Part shown: in pieces, positions 10,727 through 12,253 of the stretch
Layout: each line of letters begins with the position of its first letter
Numbering within the stretch: position 1 is the first letter of the stretch
NCBI GenBank assembly: GCA_900545995.1
Contig: URBM01000054.1
Coordinates: 1-12,253, forward strand
Direction of reading: 5' to 3'
Length of the DNA stretch: 12,253 nt
Source: an uncultured Collinsella sp.
GTDB taxonomy: Bacteria > Actinomycetota > Coriobacteriia > Coriobacteriales > Coriobacteriaceae
Notes under the pieces: model-generated
What the model saw: only the letters and a program-made list of their open reading frames with translations
Told to the model about the DNA's origin: nothing
Databases searched by the model: none
Position numbers and translations under genes: made by a program

Positions 10727-12253
10727 TTAGTCAAACAAACTCGGCATGTCGTTTTCTTTCATGAGGGCACCGGCGGAGGGTAGGCTCTGCGCGGTGAACT
10801 TCTCGGCCGAGACGCCGGCGCCGAGGATTTCCTCGGTTGTGCCGACGGTGGTGACCGAGCGGCCCTTCTTGGCCGTAAAGGCCTGGACGCCCTGCGTGTT
10901 GGTGGTCGTCTTGGTCTTGAGCAGCGACGTGTTGAAGTTCATCAAACGATAGTCGCTCGAGACCAGCGCGATGTCGCGGTCCTCCTTGAGCACCTGGGCA
11001 TACAGCAGCTTGCTGCCACCGTAGATGGCGTTCTTGAGGCGCTTGCGGTTGGTCTTGGTGACGTATCCGGAAAGCGCGACGCGCACCACGCGGCCGTTCT
11101 CAAAGACGAACAGCACGTCGGCCTTGTAGTCCTCGGGGTCGATGACCCAGATGACACTCTCATCGGGTTCCATCTCAAGATCGGTCGGCAGGTACGAGCC
11201 CAGCTGGGCCGACTTGGTATCCTCAAACGCCGCAACCTTGCACTTGTACACCTGGCTCTTGTTGGTAAAGACCAGCAGCTCGTGGGTGTTGGAGGACGGG
11301 AACTCGATAAAGGGCTTGTCGCCGTCCTTGTACTTGAGCGTGGTGGCCTTCTTAAGCACGCGGTCCGTCATCTTCTTAAGGTAGCCATCGCGCGAGAGCA
11401 TGATGGTGACCGGATACTCCTCGACCTCGGGCTCCAGGCTTACCTCGATGACCTCGTGGGGCTCGATCCTGCCCGTGCGACGCGGCATCACATATTTCTT
11501 GTTGACCGCGGCCAGCTCGTCGCTGATGACCTTCTTGATGTTCTCCTCGCTGGAGAGAATCTCCTCAAGCTCGGCAATCTCGCCCTCAAGCTTGGCAATG
11601 TCCTTGGTGCGGTTGAGGATGTACTCCTCGTTGATGTTGCGGAGCTTAAGCTCGGCAACAAACTCGGCCTGGGTCTCGTCGATGTCGAAACCCTTCATAA
11701 GGTTGGGCACGACCTCGGCTTCGAGCTTGGTGCCGCGGATGATGGCGATAGCCTTGTCGATATCGAGTAAGATCGCCTCGAGGCCGTGCAGCAGGTGCAG
11801 GCGCTCGGACTTTTTGCCCAGGTCAAAGTTGATACGGCGACGCGTGGACTCAATACGCCACTTGACCCACTCGTGCAGAATCTGGCGCACGCCCATAACA
11901 CGGGGATAACCGTCGACGAGCACGTTGAAGTTGCACGAGAACGAATCCTGTAGCGTGGTCGAGCGATAGAGCTTGGCCATGAGCTTGTCGGGGTCGACAC
12001 CGCGCTTAAGGTCGATGGCGATGCGCAGGCCCGAAAGGTCGGTCTCGTCGCGGATGTCGGCAATCTCCTTGACCTTGCCCTCCTTGGAGAGCTTGACGAT
12101 GCGCTCGATGATGACATCGGTCTTGGTGGTGTAGGGAATCTCGTAGACCTCGATGATGCGCTCTTCGGGAATCCAACGCCAGCGGGAGCGAATCTGGAAG
12201 CTACCCAGTCCGGTCTCGACAATCTTTTCCATCTCCTCGCGGCGGTAGATGAT
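10727..12253 (-). CDS. DNA topoisomerase IV / gyrase subunit A, C-terminal part
   Basis: The 508 visible residues are the C-terminal part of a type IIA topoisomerase A subunit, and the frame stays open past the window edge (IIYRREE precedes MEKIVETG). Seen are the tower region with RWRWIPEERIIEVYEIPYTT, the coiled-coil arms around EWVKWRIESTRRRINFDL and LRNINEEYILNRTKDIAKLE, and the C-terminal beta-pinwheel with repeated blades (DGYLKKM, NGRVVRVALS, DYRLMNFNTSLL). The N-terminal winged helix and active-site tyrosine lie outside the window. No GyrA box (QRRGGRG) is present: the corresponding region reads TNTQGVQAFTAKKG, which favours a ParC-like decatenating enzyme or second A subunit over true GyrA. 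The gene appears intact and is the anchor of the conserved chromosome here. Confidence 0.93.
   Translation of the reverse strand: MIYRREEMEKIVETGLGSFQIRSRWRWIPEERIIEVYEIPYTTKTDVIIERIVKLSKEGKVKEIADIRDETDLSGLRIAIDLKRGVDPDKLMAKLYRSTTLQDSFSCNFNVLVDGYPRVMGVRQILHEWVKWRIESTRRRINFDLGKKSERLHLLHGLEAILLDIDKAIAIIRGTKLEAEVVPNLMKGFDIDETQAEFVAELKLRNINEEYILNRTKDIAKLEGEIAELEEILSSEENIKKVISDELAAVNKKYVMPRRTGRIEPHEVIEVSLEPEVEEYPVTIMLSRDGYLKKMTDRVLKKATTLKYKDGDKPFIEFPSSNTHELLVFTNKSQVYKCKVAAFEDTKSAQLGSYLPTDLEMEPDESVIWVIDPEDYKADVLFVFENGRVVRVALSGYVTKTNRKRLKNAIYGGSKLLYAQVLKEDRDIALVSSDYRLMNFNTSLLKTKTTTNTQGVQAFTAKKGRSVTTVGTTEEILGAGVSAEKFTAQSLPSAGALMKENDMPSLFD

Noticed and set aside
11282..11909. Plus-strand open frames opposite the topoisomerase gene
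   Set aside because: Antisense shadows; translations are L/V/D-rich without motifs, while the minus strand is a clear topoisomerase.

Overview
The window looks like one end of a draft-assembly contig from a GC-rich gut actinobacterium of class Coriobacteriia, most likely Collinsella or a close relative. This is inferred from the GC-rich codon use, the mannose-family PTS operon, the Firmicutes-type topoisomerase A subunit and the many ATPase-gene relics. No rRNA, tRNA, CRISPR array or intact transposase was seen. Bases 1-21 are Illumina Nextera transposon adapter, not genome.

Region 1 (22-3816) is a rightward sugar operon: PTS IIC (5' end lost at the contig edge), IID, IIA, a cytoplasmic DUF2961/GH172 glycoside hydrolase and a ROK fructokinase, closed by a strong stem-loop terminator. 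The simplest reading is uptake of a fructose-containing oligosaccharide (possibly a difructose anhydride), cleavage inside the cell, and phosphorylation of the released fructose.

Region 2 (3830-5783) is a leftward block of three SAM-dependent methyltransferase genes with visibly lower GC and different codon use, probably acquired from a Firmicutes donor. The middle gene is truncated at a 25-base inverted copy of its own sequence and is followed by the tail of a lost membrane protein. Inverted-repeat operator candidates lie in front of the first gene.

Region 3 (about 5784-10690) is a degraded accessory zone. It holds palindromic and repeated intergenic elements, a small protein resembling type III (ToxN/AbiQ-like) toxins behind a structured leader and with an apparent one-base deletion near its start, a leftward PH-domain membrane gene followed by a DUF2992 (YjdF-like) gene with a damaged start, relics of an ArsR-type regulator, two C-terminal ATPase remnants (one DUF4143, one with a winged-helix tail), a flavodoxin-family oxidoreductase, and a 19-base iteron-like array beside the second ATPase remnant.

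Region 4 (10727-12253) is the 3' part of a leftward type II topoisomerase subunit A gene, running off the window and conserved in character. The most interesting items are the possible frameshifted type III toxin with its leader, the GH172/fructokinase/PTS operon, the inverted duplication at the methyltransferase break, and the repeated motifs beside ATPase relics.
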